NCBI GenBank assembly: GCA_020636405.1
Contig: JACJXW010000004.1
Location: forward strand, 3,088,001-3,152,000
Reading direction: 5' to 3'
Source of the DNA: Lewinellaceae bacterium
Lineage (GTDB): Bacteria; Bacteroidota; Bacteroidia; Chitinophagales; Saprospiraceae
DNA: 64,000 bases
Both the position numbers and the translations under genes were made by a program. Shown in pieces: positions 34,408 through 43,486 of the stretch. The notes beneath the pieces are model-generated. The model saw only the letters and a list, made by a program, of their open reading frames with translations, had not been told where the DNA came from and did not search any database. Each line of letters opens with the position of its first letter. Position 1 is the first letter of the stretch.

Positions 34408-34559
34408 GCCCCCCGGTGTTGGGAAGAAGCGCCTAGGCGCTCGTCCATCAATTGAGGGAGGGCAAAATGCTGAGCTTAATCAATGGGATACCTGTAGCCA
34501 GGCTTAATAAACAAAATTAACCAATCGGAAATACCCGTTTCCCGCAGGAAAAAAAGCGA

Positions 34560-34590
34560 GGCCAAAAGTTGGGTAAACCAGCTTTTGGCC
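34560..34590. terminator. bidirectional hairpin between convergent genes
   Basis: A perfect 9-base stem (34560-34568 and 34582-34590) extends inward by three more pairs after one mismatch. It lies between the ends of the cytochrome synthetase gene (+) and the arabinofuranosidase gene (-), 30 bases past the latter stop. No long T-tract follows, so efficiency is uncertain. Confidence 0.65.
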
Positions 34591-34620
34591 CCTTAATCCT
34601 TGCCGGTTGCGTTTGTGTTT

Positions 34621-36183
34621 CTAACTTTTCACCGCCAGCACCACCACCGAAAAAGGCGGCAGGTCCAGCTCGATCGTATTGCCGCTGCGCTTGAATTGCC
34701 GGAATTCCGAGGGTTTCACCTTGTCCGGCTGGTCAAAAGTATTGTGATCCTGAACGCTCCCTGATCTTAGGATCTGCCCTTCCGCGGCCGTGACAGGCAT
34801 TCCCCGCAGTTCCACCGAAACGGTCCTGGTTTCCTTAGAATCGATGTTGGCGATGGATATGTGGACCACCCCTCCATTATCTTTCGAGGCGGAAACAGAA
34901 AGGGCCGGAAGTGTTTGCTCCCCTGAGCGATAATCGCAATTCACCAGGGACACCGGCAGCAGGAGGGCATCCTGATGGACGTTGTACATTTTCATCACAT
35001 GATAAGTGGGGGTTAACAGCATTTTCTCCTCATTAGTGAGGATGACGGCCTGCAACACATTGATGGTTTGTGCCAGGTTGGCCATGCGTACTCTGTCACA
35101 GTGGTTGTTGAAAATATTGAGGGTGGTTGCTGCGATCATGGCGTCCCGCATAGTATTTTGCTGGTAAAGGAACCCCGGGTTAGTGCCGGGTTCCACATCG
35201 TACCAGCCGCCCCATTCGTCTACCACCAGGGCGATTTTCTTTTCGGGGTCGTACTTGTCCATTATGGTGGAGTGCCTTTGGATCAGTTCATCCATGTTCA
35301 GCGCTCGCTTCATGATGGTGAAATATTGTTGCTCATCGAACTGCGAGGCAGAGCCTTTTTTATTCCAGTCAATGACTGAATAATGGTGCAATGCCAGGGC
35401 GTCGACCATTCGGTTGGGAATGTCCCGCATCAGTACTTCTGTCCAGTTGTAATCATTGGAACTGGCTCCGGAGGCTATCCTGTACATTCCGCTGGAGTTG
35501 GTCCAGTCACTCATGAAGGTGGCGTATTGGCGGTAGATGTTGGCATAGTACTCTGCAGTCATATTGCCCCCGCATCCCCAGGCCTCATTGCCGACGCCCC
35601 AGAATTTAACCTGCCAGGGTTTTTCCCTGCCGTTCTCCTTTCTCAGGTTCGCCATTGGGCTTATTCCCTCATGGTTGACGTATTGTATCCAGTCGGCCAG
35701 TTCCTGAACTGTTCCGCTGCCGACGTTGGCAGACAGGTAGGGTTCTGCCTCCAGCAATTCGCACATGTTCAGGAATTCGTGTGTTCCGAAACTGTTGTCT
35801 TCTGTGACCCCCCCCCACCAGGTGTTTACGATGGTGGGGCGCTCCGGTTTGGGGCCTATGCCGTCTTTCCAGTGATATGTATCGGCAAAGCAGCCGCCCG
35901 GCCAGCGAAGGTTAGGGATCTTGAGTTCCCTGAGGGCCTCAATTACATCAGTACGGACGCCATTCTTGTTGGGGATCACCTTATTGTCTTCTCCTACATA
36001 GAATCCGCCATAGATGCAACGCCCCAGGTGTTCGGAGAAATGGCCGTAGATGTGGCGGCTGATGGTGTCTCTGCCCTGGTCGGCGTTGATAACTATTGTG
36101 CCACAAGAAGTAGATTGTGCAGATATGGATTGGAGGAAAACAAATAGTAAAGCAATAAAGGATATCGTTTTGGCAGGTCGCAT
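34621..36183 (-). CDS. exported GH51 alpha-L-arabinofuranosidase
   Basis: A 520-residue glycoside hydrolase with signal peptide MRPAKTISFIALLFVFLQSISAQ. It matches GH51: the start RHIYGHFSEHLGRCIYGG, LRWPGGCFADTYHWKDGIG, the acid/base Glu200 in FWGVGNEAWGCGG and the nucleophile Glu323 in LVVDEWGGWYD. GH51 enzymes remove terminal alpha-L-arabinofuranosyl units from arabinan or arabinoxylan. Export to the periplasm suits action on imported oligosaccharides. It is transcribed in the same direction as the rhamnose operon upstream but separated from it by about 200 bases, so it may have its own promoter. Confidence 0.93.
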   Translation of the reverse strand: MRPAKTISFIALLFVFLQSISAQSTSCGTIVINADQGRDTISRHIYGHFSEHLGRCIYGGFYVGEDNKVIPNKNGVRTDVIEALRELKIPNLRWPGGCFADTYHWKDGIGPKPERPTIVNTWWGGVTEDNSFGTHEFLNMCELLEAEPYLSANVGSGTVQELADWIQYVNHEGISPMANLRKENGREKPWQVKFWGVGNEAWGCGGNMTAEYYANIYRQYATFMSDWTNSSGMYRIASGASSNDYNWTEVLMRDIPNRMVDALALHHYSVIDWNKKGSASQFDEQQYFTIMKRALNMDELIQRHSTIMDKYDPEKKIALVVDEWGGWYDVEPGTNPGFLYQQNTMRDAMIAATTLNIFNNHCDRVRMANLAQTINVLQAVILTNEEKMLLTPTYHVMKMYNVHQDALLLPVSLVNCDYRSGEQTLPALSVSASKDNGGVVHISIANIDSKETRTVSVELRGMPVTAAEGQILRSGSVQDHNTFDQPDKVKPSEFRQFKRSGNTIELDLPPFSVVVLAVKS

Positions 36184-36381
36184 ATAAATTGATGTTTGAT
36201 GGTTGCTGGTACATGGCGTGGCATAACGTTGCCAAAGTTGGCATTATGCAATTAGCTTTGTTGCGGAACGAAAGATAGCAAAAAATGTATTGTTTTAAAC
36301 CATCGCATTACCCCTGCAAAAAATAATCCGCATGGGCAATAGATGTCAGTTGCTGCCCATTTAGCTTGGTACAAAGTGCCT

Positions 36382-36555
36382 TCACTTTGCCCGTCTGATC
36401 CAAAAAGGGCCCATGGTAAACCAGAGCAGCATCCCTGCTGCCATGAGTACTTTGTTGGTTTGAGTGGAAATGGCTCCCGCGAATACAAGGACGGATGGGA
36501 TAAGGGTGAGCGCGAGCCCACTGAGGGCGAGTATGCCGACCAGAATTCTTTTCAT
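36382..36555 (-). CDS. small two-helix membrane protein overlapping the NCS1 permease gene
   Basis: A 57-residue frame with ATG at 36553-36555 whose first bases overlap the permease stop in an ATGA junction (36552-36555), a classic sign of translational coupling. The protein has two hydrophobic helices (about 4-29, ILVGILALSGLALTLIPSVL, and 36-52, VLMAAGMLLWFTMGPFW) joined by a polar turn STQTNK and ends in a basic WIRRAK tail. Small two-helix partners are known for some SSS-type symporters, so this could be an accessory subunit of the permease. I know of no established family for it here. Confidence 0.75.
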   Translation of the reverse strand: MKRILVGILALSGLALTLIPSVLVFAGAISTQTNKVLMAAGMLLWFTMGPFWIRRAK

Positions 36556-37961
36556 GACAGGCCAGGTTTTTCAATTTTAGATTGTTGGAACAGGAAGCTC
36601 AGGCCGAGGTATAATGCCACGGCCACGAACCAGCCGGGAAGGCCGAGAAAGAAGATCTCCACTCCGAAGGAAAAGTTGATGAACAGGCAAGCCGCCAGGG
36701 TGAAAACCCACGTGCCGGCTGCCGCCCAGTTGATCTTCAGGCCAGCCTTTTCGGCATACTCACTTTTCAGGCCCAGTTTCGGAAGCAGGTAAAAATCGAT
36801 GAAGATAATGGCTCCCATAGGCATCAGCACCAGGCCGTAAAGAGCGACGAAGTCAAGAAGCCGCATCACGAGCGCCGGAAAGCAGGCGGCGGTAGTGGTG
36901 GCCAGGCCGACAATCAAAGTTACTTTCCACGTTTTGGAATGGGGAATGATAGCCTGCACTGCCAGCCCCGCACGGTAGATGGTAGGGTTGGCTGTCGTCA
37001 AACCGGCGATTATCACGCAAAAGGCGCCGGTGATGCCAGCGGCATAGTAGGCAATAGGACCGGGTGCGAATTCCAGGCTGTTCTGGCTTTTTTGCAGAAA
37101 AACGGCATACAGTATTCCGGAAGCCAACCAGGCGAAATAATGGCCGACGTACATGCCGCCGGCAGAAGTGAACCCTGCTTTCCAGCTCCGGGCGTACCGG
37201 AAGATAGACAGATCCGCCATCCCGATGTGCATAGCCATATTGCAGAACCACGCAAAGAACATCACATGCCAGAACGTAAACTTGGACTGCCCTGCCAGCG
37301 GAACGCCGGTCCAGATCTTGGATTCCGCTGCCGGCCAGAAGTCTGCGATGCTGGTTACTCCCAGTTCAGGCAAAACGGCAATGGCGGCAGCCAGGAAGAC
37401 GAGGATCATCCAGGGGGAGGCGATATTGGCAAACCGGGAAACCTGCTCATAACCAAGAGTGGCGACCAGGGTGGTTACCGATCCTACGCCCAGCACGATC
37501 AAGATCCAGGAGAAGTGGCCGGGCAGCCAGTCTGTCAGCTTTGCCAAAGGAATATCGAAGGGGATGCCCACCGCCGTAGCGGAAACGGCGATCATCGATC
37601 CGGCCAGGAAGCAGAACATCAGAGCGTTGACGAGGTTGTAGCCTATGGTGAGGTTTTTACCACAGATCTTTTCGAGTTTATAGTACAGGGTGATGCGTTC
37701 CTTTACCGCAATAGGGGCACACAGGAATGCCCAGCTAAGCACTGCCAGCAGGTTGCCTGCGAAAAGGCCAAGGACAAGGTCGCCGGCGCTGGCCCCGTGG
37801 GCGACAAACAGCGGGCCAATGACGAATTCGGTCCCGGCGGTATGCTCTCCGGCATACATGCCCAGAAAACTCCGCCAGCTCTTGTGCCTGGAGGCAGGAA
37901 CAGGTTCTTTTTCAAATTCCTGTACACTTTCCAGGCGGGCGGTCAGTTTGTCGAGTATCAT
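36552..37961 (-). CDS. NCS1-family (cytosine/purine permease-like) transporter in the rhamnose operon
   Basis: A 469-residue, about 12-helix permease. The N-terminal SWRSFLGMYAGEHTAGTEFVIGP and the helix with SVTTLVATLGYEQVSRFANIASPW are characteristic of the nucleobase:cation symporter-1 superfamily (LeuT fold). Members carry nucleobases, hydantoins or vitamins with Na+ or H+. Here the gene follows lutC by about 30 bases and is the only transporter in the rhamnose operon, so L-rhamnose, L-lactate or another deoxysugar-derived solute is a more likely substrate (inference). Its stop overlaps the start of a 57-residue two-helix gene. Confidence 0.82.
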   Translation of the reverse strand: MILDKLTARLESVQEFEKEPVPASRHKSWRSFLGMYAGEHTAGTEFVIGPLFVAHGASAGDLVLGLFAGNLLAVLSWAFLCAPIAVKERITLYYKLEKICGKNLTIGYNLVNALMFCFLAGSMIAVSATAVGIPFDIPLAKLTDWLPGHFSWILIVLGVGSVTTLVATLGYEQVSRFANIASPWMILVFLAAAIAVLPELGVTSIADFWPAAESKIWTGVPLAGQSKFTFWHVMFFAWFCNMAMHIGMADLSIFRYARSWKAGFTSAGGMYVGHYFAWLASGILYAVFLQKSQNSLEFAPGPIAYYAAGITGAFCVIIAGLTTANPTIYRAGLAVQAIIPHSKTWKVTLIVGLATTTAACFPALVMRLLDFVALYGLVLMPMGAIIFIDFYLLPKLGLKSEYAEKAGLKINWAAAGTWVFTLAACLFINFSFGVEIFFLGLPGWFVAVALYLGLSFLFQQSKIEKPGLS

Positions 37962-37992
37962 TTAATTTTGGTTTTTCTGTTTGTCCAGCCGG

Positions 37993-38577
37993 CTATGCCC
38001 TGGTTCCCAAAAAAATGGTCAAACTCCGTGCTCCCTGTGCGCCGATGACAAGAGACTGCTCGATGTCGGCCGTTTTGGAAGGGCCGGCGATAAAGAGCCC
38101 GAAGCCCGATTGGTCTATTGGTATCTGTCGATAGGCCTGGTGCATGTCGGAAACGATGTCATCCTCATTCAGCAGGAGGATTAAATGCTGGGTAATGAAG
38201 GGCAGTACCCGGTGCCCGCAGTCCTCTTCGGTTACCCAAACCGCTCCATTTTCCGCAACCCCCAGTTGCCCTCTGATAACGGCAACATCTACCGTTTCCA
38301 GCTCCGCAGGAGACTGCACCTGCTCGAGCGCTACATTGGAATCCACTTCCGGGATGAGGGAGGCGATCCTTTCTGCCCCGGGGAAGAGCTTCGGGAGCAT
38401 AGTATTCAGTTCCGATAAGCCGGACACCTGAACTATGCGGCCTCCGCCTGTTTCCACCATTGCGGAAAAGGCCTCGACGGGAGCAGTATCGGCCTCCCGG
38501 AAAAGAGGAATATCCGGCAACGGAGCCCCGGAAGGCTTGTTGTTGCGGATAGCAGTGAGTATTTTGTTTTTGCTCAT
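37993..38577 (-). CDS. lutC: LutC-type LUD-domain lactate utilisation protein
   Basis: A 194-residue LUD-domain protein, the third part of the LutABC complex that oxidises L-lactate to pyruvate. The core features are VAVIRGQLGVAENGAVWVTEE, LPFITQHLILLLNEDDIV and the C-terminal IAGPSKTADIEQSLVIGAQGARSL, which closely match LutC/YkgG proteins. The ATG at 38577 (MSKNKILTAIRNN) lies two bases after the lutB stop. An upstream in-frame start would overlap lutB by 130 bases and is unlikely. It belongs to the run lutA-lutB-lutC inside the rhamnose operon. Confidence 0.93.
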   Translation of the reverse strand: MSKNKILTAIRNNKPSGAPLPDIPLFREADTAPVEAFSAMVETGGGRIVQVSGLSELNTMLPKLFPGAERIASLIPEVDSNVALEQVQSPAELETVDVAVIRGQLGVAENGAVWVTEEDCGHRVLPFITQHLILLLNEDDIVSDMHQAYRQIPIDQSGFGLFIAGPSKTADIEQSLVIGAQGARSLTIFLGTRA

Positions 38578-38579
38578 TT

Positions 38580-39947
38580 TCAGGATTTTTCCCTTTTGCG
38601 GTACCACTCCCCAAAGCTCTCCTTCGGTGGTTCGGGCAATTCTCTGTCCTTGCCCCATTCGTTGAGGCGGTTGTAGAGAAATGGGCGGGGCAGCCGCATC
38701 ATCGCCCACCGTGTTAACTTACCGATGACATTATACCATGCCGGCTTGCTCAGTACCCTGCCTGCCCACTTCATGCTCTGTCTCTTGTCTGTTGGCAGAT
38801 GGCCTTCTTCGGCGATGATCTGCCGCCAGCGGTAGAGCTGCTCGTGGATGTCGATCTTCACAGGACATACGTCGGAGCAGGATCCGCAAAGCGTAGAAGC
38901 AAAGGGCAGTCCGCTGTATTTTTTCAGGTCGATGCCGGGGGTCAATATAGAGCCGATAGGGCCGGGGATCGTATACCCATAGCTGTGTCCGCCGCTGCGG
39001 CGGTAGATAGGGCAGGTGTTCATGCAGGCGCCGCAACGGATGCATTTTAGCGAATTGCGGAAGGCGGCCCTTCCCAACTGGGCCGTTCGCCCGTTATCGA
39101 CGATGACGATGTGCATCTCTCCGCCCGCTTTCGGGCGATGGTAATGGGAGGTATAGATGGTAATGGGTTGCCCCGTGGCGCTGCGCGCCAGCAGGCGGGT
39201 GAAAATGCCCAGGTGTTCGGCTTTGGGCAGGATCTTTTCAATACCCATGCAGTGGATCTGCACCGGCGCCAGATGAACACCCATATCGGCATTGCCCTCG
39301 TTGGTACAGACCACCACGCCGCCCGTCTCGGCAATGGCAAAGTTGACGCCTGTAATGGCGGCGCCGGCGGCAAGGAATTTTTGCCTCAAATGCTGGCGTG
39401 CCGCCTCGGTAAGGTATTTGGGGTCGGACGCCCCCTTTTCCGTGTGGAGCTTTTCATGGAATAGCTCCCCAACCTCCTCCTTCTTCAGGTGAATGGCCGG
39501 CATGACGATGTGGCTGGGTGGCTCTTCCTTCAGCTGAATGATCCGCTCTCCGAGATCCGTGTCCACTACCTCAATTCCTCTTTTGATCAGGTATTCATTG
39601 AGGTGGCATTCTTCCGTCAGCATGGACTTACTCTTGACCAGGTTTCGGGCCTGATGCTTTTCCAGAATGCCATAGACGATGCGGTTGTGCTCCTCCGCAT
39701 CGGCCGCCCAGTGAACCTGGACGCCGTTTCGGCGGGCGTTGGCCTCAAATTGTTCGAGATACCCATCGAGGTTGGACAGGACATTATCCTTGACTTGCGA
39801 GGCCAACTCCCTTAATTGTTCCCATTCTCCGATACTATGGGAGGCTTTATCCCTTTTGGAACGTACAAACCACAAAGCCTCGTCGTGCCAGTCCGTCCGG
39901 CTTTCATTGCGGATGAATTCGGCGGCCTTCTGTGCGTGTTCTTTCAT
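38580..39947 (-). CDS. lutB: LutB-type iron-sulfur lactate utilisation protein
   Basis: A 455-residue LUD-domain protein carrying two [4Fe-4S] motifs in its C-terminal part: CIRCGACMNTCPIYRRSGGH and CGSCSDVCPVKIDIHEQLY. The N-terminal domain shows ADAEEHNRIVYGILEKHQ and KSKSMLTEECHLNEYL, as in LutB/YkgF. Together with LutA and LutC it forms the flavin-independent L-lactate dehydrogenase complex. The start at 39947 overlaps the lutA stop by four bases (ATGA), so translation is coupled. An upstream start adding 30 polar residues would lie inside lutA and is rejected. Confidence 0.95.
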   Translation of the reverse strand: MKEHAQKAAEFIRNESRTDWHDEALWFVRSKRDKASHSIGEWEQLRELASQVKDNVLSNLDGYLEQFEANARRNGVQVHWAADAEEHNRIVYGILEKHQARNLVKSKSMLTEECHLNEYLIKRGIEVVDTDLGERIIQLKEEPPSHIVMPAIHLKKEEVGELFHEKLHTEKGASDPKYLTEAARQHLRQKFLAAGAAITGVNFAIAETGGVVVCTNEGNADMGVHLAPVQIHCMGIEKILPKAEHLGIFTRLLARSATGQPITIYTSHYHRPKAGGEMHIVIVDNGRTAQLGRAAFRNSLKCIRCGACMNTCPIYRRSGGHSYGYTIPGPIGSILTPGIDLKKYSGLPFASTLCGSCSDVCPVKIDIHEQLYRWRQIIAEEGHLPTDKRQSMKWAGRVLSKPAWYNVIGKLTRWAMMRLPRPFLYNRLNEWGKDRELPEPPKESFGEWYRKREKS

Positions 39948-40684
39948 GGCTGTGTCCCGTTTAGGATTTCCGCGATATGCTTCACCTTGATCTTTTTTTT
40001 CTGCCTCCGAATGATGCCCTCCAGGTGCATCAGACACGACATATCGCCGGCGGTGACGACTTCCACTCCTTTGTTTTCATGGTCGGCAATACGGTCTTTG
40101 CCCATTTTGACGGAGATGGCCGGCTCGTTAATGGCGAAAGTGCCTCCGAAGCCGCAGCACTCATCGGGCCTGCTCGGCTCCACCAACTCGATACCGTCGA
40201 CCATACGCAGCAGGGTATCCAGTTTTGAGCTTTTTTCAAGGGCTCTTTCCGACCCCTGCCCCAGGCGCAGCCCTCTCAATCCGTGGCAGCTTTGGTGCAG
40301 GCCTACTTTGTAGGGAAACCGGCTATCCAGGGATTCGACCTTCAGGATGTCAAGGAGGAACTCGCTGAGATCCAGGACATTGTCGCGGATTTTTTTTACT
40401 TCTTCCGTTTGCTCGACGATGTCGTAGTGGTTACGGACATGGTAGGCGCAGCTGCCGGAAGGGGTTACTACATGGTCAAAGGCATGGAATAACTGTACGA
40501 AGTGATGGTAAGCCGCTACGGCGTCCCGTTCACAACCCGAGTTGGCCATGGGTTGCCCGCAGCAGGTTTGGCCGGTGGGATACACTACCTGACAACCCAG
40601 TTTTTCCAGCAATTCCAGGGTGGCGATGCCCACCTGAGGATAGAACTGATCGATGTAACAGGGAATGAATAAACCTACTTTCAC
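39944..40684 (-). CDS. lutA: LutA-type Fe-S oxidoreductase of the lactate utilisation complex
   Basis: A 246-residue protein with two CCG (cysteine-rich) domains, the first around TCCGQPMANSGC and the second HQSCHGLRGL...ECCGFGGTFAI, which bind Fe-S clusters as in GlpC, heterodisulfide reductase and LutA/YkgE. In LutABC it is thought to pass electrons during L-lactate oxidation. Its gene overlaps the upstream kinase stop by four bases (40681-40684) and the downstream lutB start by four bases, showing a tightly coupled operon. In this setting the lactate comes from rhamnose-derived L-lactaldehyde. Confidence 0.95.
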   Translation of the reverse strand: MKVGLFIPCYIDQFYPQVGIATLELLEKLGCQVVYPTGQTCCGQPMANSGCERDAVAAYHHFVQLFHAFDHVVTPSGSCAYHVRNHYDIVEQTEEVKKIRDNVLDLSEFLLDILKVESLDSRFPYKVGLHQSCHGLRGLRLGQGSERALEKSSKLDTLLRMVDGIELVEPSRPDECCGFGGTFAINEPAISVKMGKDRIADHENKGVEVVTAGDMSCLMHLEGIIRRQKKKIKVKHIAEILNGTQP

Positions 40685-42060
40685 TGATGAACGGTTTTTT
40701 GTTTCTGTAAAGAAAAGTTTTTTAACAGAAAATCCGGCTCTAAAGCACGGTTATATACGGCCATGGCCGCACCCAGAGCCGAGCCGAGCGGAGCTTCTGT
40801 TTTGATCAGTTCGCATTCTTTTAAGGATTTTGCCAGGAGTATTAAAAATAGTTCATTGTCAACGAAACCGCCGTCGATGAAGATGCGCTTAATATCAGTG
40901 TTCCCCCGGGCCAGGTGCAGCGTGGCAACCTGCAGTTCAGCCAGTTCCCTGATCAGTTGATGATAAGCCTCCTCGTAGGAAGAAAAAATACGGAGGTTGG
41001 TTTGGCCGCCGGCCTTCTTCGCCTGTCCTGGCATGTTGATGCTTTCCCATTGAAATACCGGTTCTGTAATCCTTTCCAGGTGGGCCAGCATTTCGAGGTC
41101 GGGTTTGACTTGCCGGTGGCTTTCAATGGGGCGCTGAAAGTGGTCTGCCAGTTTTTTGATCCAGATCTTGTATTCGTTGCCGAGGAAAAGGCGGGCGGCC
41201 CGAACCGGTAGCCCGTCCACTCGGAGGTAGTTTAGACAATCCCTTTGAAGGTCCTGAACGCTTAGATTTTCCTGGCTGTAGGGGTTAAGGGTAATGCTCC
41301 AGGTGCCGGTGGACAGGAGCAGGAAGGGCTCGGCATTGGCGATGATATAGGGCAACAGCGCGGAGGAGCTGTCGTGGATGCCCACTCCGGCCTTTATCGG
41401 TTTTCCTTCAAAATTGATTTCAAAAGCAGCGGTGGTGGGATAAATAGGGGGGAGTCGCCGGCCGATATCTTCCTGGTAGGCCCAGCGGTGATAGTCTTTT
41501 TCCCGGAAGTTCCAGAGCCCTGTATGGCAGCCTATGCTGGTGTATTCGCTGGCGAACTTTCCGGTGAAGAGATAAGAACAGTACTGGGGGAGGTGCAGCG
41601 ACCGGTGAATACGCTTAAAGACATCGGGCCGCCGGTGCTTGATCCAGTACAACTGCAGCCCTGAATTGAGCATGCCCATAACCGGGGAGGCGGTTTGGGT
41701 GGCCCATTCATCAGCGGGCCCGTATAGCTCAAGGAATTCTGCAAGGAGTTCCTCCGGGAAAGGCTTGAGGTAGTTGTATAAAGGGGTAACCGGCTTGCCT
41801 TTATTATCGAGGTGGACAAAGGATGCGCCGTATGTGGAGAAATTGAGGCGTTGAATGTCAAACTCAGGGCGTGCGCAGGCTTCCCGAAAGGTGGCCTGCA
41901 TCCAATCGGCCAGCTGTTCCAGGTTCTCGCAGGGAAAGCCATCTTCATCCTGGCTTTCCTCCAGGCGGGTATAAGAACGGTAGGCCTCTTTGAATTGCTC
42001 GTCAAAAAGGAAAAACTTCTTATTGGTCTTGCCGATATCGAAGATGGCGGTATGGGCCAT
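40681..42060 (-). CDS. FGGY-family sugar kinase, probable L-rhamnulokinase
   Basis: A 459-residue carbohydrate kinase of the FGGY family. The N-terminal phosphate-binding segment AIFDIGKTNKKFFLFDEQ, the central LLSTGTWSITLNPYS and the C-terminal IFIDGGFVDNELFL with PLGSALGAAMAVY are typical. It resembles the Bacteroidota rhamnulokinase/fuculokinase branch. Placement between the rhamnose isomerase and the lactate genes supports phosphorylation of L-rhamnulose to L-rhamnulose 1-phosphate. The end overlaps lutA by four bases. The kinase family is certain; the substrate is inferred from its neighbours. Confidence 0.88.
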   Translation of the reverse strand: MAHTAIFDIGKTNKKFFLFDEQFKEAYRSYTRLEESQDEDGFPCENLEQLADWMQATFREACARPEFDIQRLNFSTYGASFVHLDNKGKPVTPLYNYLKPFPEELLAEFLELYGPADEWATQTASPVMGMLNSGLQLYWIKHRRPDVFKRIHRSLHLPQYCSYLFTGKFASEYTSIGCHTGLWNFREKDYHRWAYQEDIGRRLPPIYPTTAAFEINFEGKPIKAGVGIHDSSSALLPYIIANAEPFLLLSTGTWSITLNPYSQENLSVQDLQRDCLNYLRVDGLPVRAARLFLGNEYKIWIKKLADHFQRPIESHRQVKPDLEMLAHLERITEPVFQWESINMPGQAKKAGGQTNLRIFSSYEEAYHQLIRELAELQVATLHLARGNTDIKRIFIDGGFVDNELFLILLAKSLKECELIKTEAPLGSALGAAMAVYNRALEPDFLLKNFSLQKQKTVHQ

Positions 42061-42107
42061 TAGCGTCTGGTAGGTTTATTTTACGTTCAAGATAAAGAAG
42101 TAACGGC

Positions 42108-43391
42108 TTATAGGCCAGTAGCCACCGTCTTCTTTCCCCTTTCCCGGATCAGTTGCTTTCTTATTTCCAGTTCGCGGAATAAAGATAGAGGCTCCAGTGC
42201 AGCTCCGCTTTGCAGCCGGGCTTCCCTAAGCAAAGGCCGCACATCCGTCCGGAAGGCATCCTGAAGGATCTCCTGGGCGCGGGTAGCGTCATTATCGGCC
42301 CGGGCCTCTTCCAGTGCGTTGCTGTCAACCAGCAGGGCCTGGGCATAGGCCAGGCGTATGGCCTCCAGGCTTTGAAGGAGGTCTTCCAGTGGATCTTTCA
42401 CATTGTGGCTGGCGTCGATCATCCAGGCGAGGGGCGGATTATCAGCTGTATTGTTGTCCATGCCATAAACCAGCTCATTGAAGATCAGGAAAAGCTGGTA
42501 GGGCTTGATGCTGCCCACCGTCAGGTCGTCATCGCCGTATTTGCTGTCGTTGAAGTGAAAGCCTCCCAGTTTGCCCTTCATCATCAGAGTGGCTACGATC
42601 TGTTCGATATTGGCATTGGGCAGGTGGTGGCCCAGGTCGACCAGGGTATAGGCCTTTTCGCCGCATTCTGTGGCCAGCAGGTAGGAGGTGCCCCAGTCCT
42701 GGATCACGGTACTGTAGAAATTCGGCTCATAGGGCTTGTATTCAATATACATTTTCCAATCTTCAGGCAGGTGGGCGTAGATGGTTTTCAGGCTGTCTAT
42801 GGTACGCAGCAGCGCCCCCCGAAGGTTGGTTTGGCCCGGAAAGGAAGCGCCGTCCGCCAGCCATACCGTAATACTTTTGGAGCCCAGTTCATCGCCGGTG
42901 CGGATCACTTCCAGGTTGTGCTGAACGGCCTGTGTGCGGACGGCGGCATCGGTGTGGCAAAGCGAGCCGAACTTATAGCTGTGTTTTTGTCCGGGCTGAT
43001 CCTGAAAGGTATTGGAATTGACCGCGTCGAAGGCGATCCCGAGGGAAGCTGCCTGTTCCCGGATAGCGGAAGCATCTTGGGGAATGTCCCAGGGAATGTG
43101 GAGGGAAATGGCCCCGGCAGAGCGGGTGAGCGTATGCAGCAGGCCGATATCGTCGATCTTCTGCTCCAGGCTGCCGGGTTCCCCACCGGTAGAGAAGCGG
43201 CCGAAGCGGGTGCCTCCTGCGCCTAGCGCCCAGCTTGGAATGGCAACCTGCAGTCCGGCGAGTTGTTCCGTTATTTTAGTAGCATCAATTCCCTTTCTGC
43301 CAAGTTGCTGTTGAAGAAAGGCGTAGCCCTCCTGGTGGTTTTCCAGATAATGTTTGTTGTGATCTGCGACCTGATCTGCATTTATCTTCAT
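42108..43391 (-). CDS. rhaI: L-rhamnose isomerase (RhaI type)
   Basis: A 427-residue TIM-barrel sugar isomerase converting L-rhamnose to L-rhamnulose. Metal and substrate residues appear in MYIEYKPYEPNFYSTVIQDWG, LVDLGHHLPNANIEQ and GGFHFNDSKYGDDDL. It matches the catabolic RhaI family of Pseudomonas stutzeri type rather than E. coli RhaA. It follows the aldolase/dehydrogenase gene by 95 bases and precedes the kinase by 47, in pathway-linked order. Assignment rests on motifs plus the complete rhamnose gene set. Confidence 0.93.
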   Translation of the reverse strand: MKINADQVADHNKHYLENHQEGYAFLQQQLGRKGIDATKITEQLAGLQVAIPSWALGAGGTRFGRFSTGGEPGSLEQKIDDIGLLHTLTRSAGAISLHIPWDIPQDASAIREQAASLGIAFDAVNSNTFQDQPGQKHSYKFGSLCHTDAAVRTQAVQHNLEVIRTGDELGSKSITVWLADGASFPGQTNLRGALLRTIDSLKTIYAHLPEDWKMYIEYKPYEPNFYSTVIQDWGTSYLLATECGEKAYTLVDLGHHLPNANIEQIVATLMMKGKLGGFHFNDSKYGDDDLTVGSIKPYQLFLIFNELVYGMDNNTADNPPLAWMIDASHNVKDPLEDLLQSLEAIRLAYAQALLVDSNALEEARADNDATRAQEILQDAFRTDVRPLLREARLQSGAALEPLSLFRELEIRKQLIRERGKKTVATGL

Positions 43392-43486
43392 CGTCCTGTT
43401 GATTTAAAGTTGGCGGGACGTCATTGGATGCCGCCACAGCCTCTTAAATATTTCTGTCCACCTGCTTACCAGGCGTTGTGCCCGGT

